NCBI GenBank assembly: GCA_035306625.1
Contig: DATGNS010000034.1
Span: 1-8,942, forward strand
From: Serpens sp035306625
GTDB taxonomy: Bacteria; Pseudomonadota; Gammaproteobacteria; Pseudomonadales; Pseudomonadaceae
Length of the DNA stretch: 8,942 nt
Direction: 5' to 3'
The notes beneath the pieces were generated by a model. The model saw only the letters and a list, made by a program, of their open reading frames with translations. It had not been told where the DNA came from and made no database searches. Positions 7,200-8,942 of the stretch are shown here, piece after piece (positions within the stretch are counted from its first letter, which is position 1; each line of letters begins with the position of its first letter). The position numbers were made by a program, and so were the translations under genes.

Positions 7200-7838
7200 A
7201 TGACCGCAGCCGCCCTGATCCGCGAAACCTTCCCCGTCGGCCCCCTGCAGTGCAATTGCACGCTGATCGGCGATCCGGTCTCGAAGAAGGCGCTGGTGGT
7301 CGACCCGGGCGGCGAGCCGGAGATGATCCTGGCGCGTCTCAACGCCCACGGCCTGACGCTGGTGGCGATCATCCACACCCATGCGCACCTGGACCATTTC
7401 CTGGCCTCCGGCCGGCTCAAGGAACTGACCGGTGCCACCCTGCACCTGCACAAGGACGACAAGTTCCTCTGGGACAACCTGGAGATGCAGTGCCGCCTGT
7501 TCGGCGTGCCCTACCAGCCGGTGCCCGACCCCGACCAGTGGCTGAGTGACGACGAGGAACTGGCCTGCGGCTGCGGTGTGGCCCTGCACACTCCCGGGCA
7601 CACGCCGGGCTCGATGAGCTTCTGGTTCCCGCAGGACAAGCTGTTGATCGCCGGCGACACCCTGTTCCGTCGCGGCATCGGCCGCACCGACCTGTGGGGC
7701 GGCGACTTCCAGGCCATCCAGCGTTCGATTCGCGAGCGCCTCTACGTGCTGGACGAGGAGGCCACCGTGGTCACCGGACACGGGCCGGACACGCGTCTGG
7801 GCGAGGAGATGCGTGAGAATCCGTTCGTCACGGCGTGA
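7200..7838 (+). CDS. MBL-fold metallo-hydrolase, glyoxalase II-like (YcbL type)
   Basis: This is a 212-residue metallo-beta-lactamase-fold hydrolase. All metal ligands are visible: THAHLDH at 60-66 (H61, H63, D65, H66), H134 in PGHTPGS, D153 in AGDTLF and H194 in TGHGP. The total length, the GRTDLWGG segment and the ending (GHGPDTRLGEEMRENPF) match the short E. coli YcbL group rather than full-length GloB, which carries an extra C-terminal substrate domain. YcbL-type proteins hydrolyse S-D-lactoylglutathione in vitro, so this is a likely cytoplasmic thioester hydrolase in methylglyoxal detoxification, though the fold serves many substrates. The ATG at 7200 was chosen because it matches the family N-terminus (IRETFPVGPLQCNC); the frame is open to 7149 but without a better start. 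GAGAAG just upstream is a modest ribosome site. It lies 61 bp after the MFS gene and may share its transcript. Confidence 0.92.
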   Translation: MTAAALIRETFPVGPLQCNCTLIGDPVSKKALVVDPGGEPEMILARLNAHGLTLVAIIHTHAHLDHFLASGRLKELTGATLHLHKDDKFLWDNLEMQCRLFGVPYQPVPDPDQWLSDDEELACGCGVALHTPGHTPGSMSFWFPQDKLLIAGDTLFRRGIGRTDLWGGDFQAIQRSIRERLYVLDEEATVVTGHGPDTRLGEEMRENPFVTA

Positions 7839-7858
7839 CGGCGCCATTGTTTTGCCAC

Positions 7859-7886
7859 TTTATTTCTGGCGCCGGGCTGCTACGCT
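7859..7886 (+). promoter_or_regulatory. Candidate promoter of the YiaD-like gene
   Basis: TACGCT at 7881-7886 is a common pseudomonad-style -10, with TTTATT at 7859-7864 as a poor -35 across a 16-bp spacer. A start near 7893 would give a leader of about 70 nt containing the hairpin at 7906-7928. The lipoprotein gene lies 124 bp after the hydrolase and plausibly has its own promoter. Confidence 0.3.
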
Positions 7887-7905
7887 GGCGCGGAACTTCT
7901 GCTCG

Positions 7906-7928
7906 CCTCGGCCTTTCGAAGGCCGGGG
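7906..7928 (+). other. Strong hairpin in the leader of the YiaD-like gene
   Basis: A ten-base arm at 7906-7915 (core CGGCCTT) and its partner at 7919-7928 (core AAGGCCG) form a ten-pair stem with one G-T pair and the three-base loop TCG. It ends 34 bases before the ATG and is followed by TTCCCCTT, not a T-run. It could stabilise the mRNA leader or be a weak terminator for the hydrolase transcript. Confidence 0.5.
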
Positions 7929-7962
7929 TTCCCCTTACCAATTGATTTCGAAGGAAGTTGCT

Positions 7963-8625
7963 ATGAAGAACTGGCGTACTCTGACCGCCGTTGCTGCCAG
8001 CGTTGCACTGCTGGCCGGTTGTACCACCAATCCCTATACCGGCGAACAGCAGGCGGGCAAGGTGGGTGTGTATGGCGGCCTCGGCGCCGTGGCGGGTGCC
8101 GCCATCGGTGCGGCCACCTCCAGCAAGAAGGACCGCACCAAGGGCGCGCTGATCGGCGCCGCCGTGGGTGGCCTGGCCGCGGGTGGCTACGGCGCCTACG
8201 TGGACCAGCAGGAAGCCAAGCTGCGTCAGACCCTGGTCAACACCGGGGTGCAGGTGCAGCGTCAGGGCGACAACCTGATCCTGATCATGCCGGGCAACAT
8301 CACCTTCGCCTCCAGCTCCGCCGACATCTCCGCCAGCTTCTACGACACCCTGAACTCCCTGGTTCTGGTGTTCAAGGAATTCAACAAGAACGGCATCCAG
8401 ATTGTCGGTCACACCGACAGCACCGGTTCGCTGCAGCTGAACCAGACTCTGTCCAACAACCGTGCGCTGAGCGTGGCCAACTACCTGACCGCCAACGGCA
8501 TCGCGGCCAACCGCATCTCCGCCTATGGCGCCGGCCCGAACCAGCCGATCGCCGACAACAAGACCGCCGCCGGTCGCCAGCTGAACCGCCGTGTGGAAAT
8601 CACCCTGCTGCCGCCGCAGCAGTAA
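7963..8625 (+). CDS. yiaD: OmpA-family outer-membrane lipoprotein, YiaD-like
   Basis: This is a 220-residue lipoprotein matching E. coli YiaD along its whole length. The signal peptide ends in the lipobox LAGC with C20 as the lipidated residue and Thr at +2, which allows outer-membrane sorting. CTTNPYTGE follows, then a glycine-zipper region at about 35-80 (GGLGAVAGAAIGAA, a basic SSKKDRTKG loop, then GALIGAAVGGLAAGG), and a C-terminal OmpA/Pal-type peptidoglycan-binding domain from about 110. In that domain D152 (GHTDSTG) and R167 (SNNRA) are the residues that hold diaminopimelate. The protein should tether the outer membrane to the cell wall; YiaD has also been reported as a suppressor when envelope assembly is impaired. 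The ATG follows AAGGAAG by six bases. The gene is probably monocistronic, ending at the strong terminator at 8645-8667. The exact role in this organism is inferred. Confidence 0.93.
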   Translation: MKNWRTLTAVAASVALLAGCTTNPYTGEQQAGKVGVYGGLGAVAGAAIGAATSSKKDRTKGALIGAAVGGLAAGGYGAYVDQQEAKLRQTLVNTGVQVQRQGDNLILIMPGNITFASSSADISASFYDTLNSLVLVFKEFNKNGIQIVGHTDSTGSLQLNQTLSNNRALSVANYLTANGIAANRISAYGAGPNQPIADNKTAAGRQLNRRVEITLLPPQQ

Positions 8626-8644
8626 GCGATTTCGCGACGAACGA

Positions 8645-8667
8645 GCCCGCCATCCGGCGGGCTTTTT
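8645..8667 (+). terminator. Rho-independent terminator of the YiaD-like gene
   Basis: GCCCGCC (8645-8651) and GGCGGGC (8656-8662) form a perfect seven-pair GC stem with the loop ATCC, followed directly by TTTTT (8663-8667). It lies 19 bases after the stop codon. This is the clearest terminator in the window. Confidence 0.93.
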
Positions 8668-8706
8668 CGTGGCTGATGAAACTTGCCCGGCTGCTGTGCA
8701 GGCCCT

Positions 8707-8853
8707 GCCCTACGGTTCGTGCAACGTAACTGCCCATCCTCCGGCTCGGTAGCGGCTGGACAGTGCGGTATCGGTAGGGTGGTCAACACTCCGCGTTGGC
8801 CACCGAGCGCGGCTGCGGTGCATGCCGATCGGCGGCCGGGAAAAGCGCCGACC
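8707..8853. repeat. Intergenic direct repeat, copy 1 (about 150 bp)
   Basis: This unit begins GCCCTACGGTTCGTGCAACG and recurs at 8854. Shared blocks are the opening 20 bases, a 25-base identical block at 8735-8759 (again at 8888-8912) and a 21-base block ending CAAC at 8787 (again ending at 8939). The offsets of 147, 153 and 152 show small indels between copies. The second half of the unit holds two hairpins. It contains no plausible gene. It looks like a dispersed pseudomonad intergenic repeat, not a CRISPR: the copies are long and lack short uniform spacers. Confidence 0.85.
8778..8804. repeat. REP-like hairpin within repeat copy 1
   Basis: GGTGGTCAAC (8778-8787) pairs with GTTGGCCACC (8795-8804) over ten positions, one of them a G-T pair, around a seven-base loop. 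Further out, GTAGGG at 8774-8779 (with the following TGGTC) is mirrored by GACCGCCCTAC at 8850-8860, so the hairpin sits inside a larger inverted structure. Confidence 0.7.
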
Positions 8854-8854
8854 G
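8826..8854. repeat. Second hairpin of repeat copy 1
   Basis: CGATCGGCG (8826-8834) pairs with CGCCGACCG (8846-8854) with one A-C mismatch around an 11-base loop. Together with the 8778-8804 hairpin it gives the paired-hairpin layout typical of REP-type intergenic elements. Confidence 0.55.
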
Positions 8855-8942
8855 CCCTACGGTTCGTGCAACGCAACGGGACTGGCTCATCCTCCGGCTC
8901 GGTAGCGGCTGGGAGCGCGGTATCGGTAGGGTGGTCAACGCT
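8854..8942. repeat. Intergenic direct repeat, copy 2 (cut by the window edge)
   Basis: This is a second copy of the unit at 8707, starting with the same GCCCTACGGTTCGTGCAACG and running through the CATCCTCCGG block (8888-8912) to GGTGGTCAACGCT at the window end. The hairpin half lies outside the window. The head-to-tail junction with copy 1 is direct. Confidence 0.85.

Noticed and set aside
8523..8876. Minus-strand open frame over the terminator and repeats, with RCTNRRA occurring twice
   Set aside because: The repeated peptide comes from the intergenic DNA repeat itself, and the frame crosses a strong terminator and the end of the lipoprotein gene.
8707..8942. CRISPR array
   Set aside because: Only two long, imperfect units with indels are seen. 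There are no short identical repeats with uniform unique spacers and no cas genes.

Overview
The window is a GC-rich, densely coding stretch that reads like a Pseudomonas-type gammaproteobacterial chromosome. The codon use is strongly G/C-ending, the protein sequences look pseudomonad (a lipoprotein of the E. coli YiaD type, a PhoX phosphatase, a GST of the pseudomonad PxSPFAEKAR type), and the intergenic repeat at the right end resembles those scattered through Pseudomonas genomes. The assignment comes from recognising sequence features, not from a search.

Layout. On the minus strand at the left are a glutathione S-transferase cut by the window edge (1-693) and, just upstream of it, a small GIY-YIG nuclease-like protein (726-1019). 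A divergent 117-bp region (1020-1136) holds candidate promoters for both directions. Everything to the right is on the plus strand: an unrecognised 455-residue protein with two membrane segments (1137-2504); a PhoX-type alkaline phosphatase (2600-4681) preceded by a string of 11-bp-spaced PHO-box half-sites; a glyceraldehyde-3-phosphate dehydrogenase of the ArsJ-associated type (4846-5847); a 12-helix MFS transporter that is not ArsJ (5930-7138); a GloB/YcbL-like metallo-beta-lactamase-fold hydrolase (7200-7838); and a YiaD-like OmpA-family lipoprotein (7963-8625) ended by a strong terminator. The last 275 bases hold no gene. They carry two copies of a roughly 150-bp repeat with hairpins, the second copy cut by the window edge.

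How the genes may work together. phoX has its own phosphate-starvation promoter and should act outside the cytoplasm to release phosphate from organic esters. The dehydrogenase and the MFS gene directly after it look like a two-gene unit. In characterised systems this type of GAPDH pairs with the efflux protein ArsJ: the enzyme uses arsenate in place of phosphate to make 1-arseno-3-phosphoglycerate, which is then exported. Here the partner position is held by a different MFS protein, so the pair is either a variant arsenate-detoxification module or something else that has kept this GAPDH type. This is the main point of interest. The remaining genes look like ordinary housekeeping or envelope functions. 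No CRISPR array, insertion sequence, tRNA or rRNA was seen.
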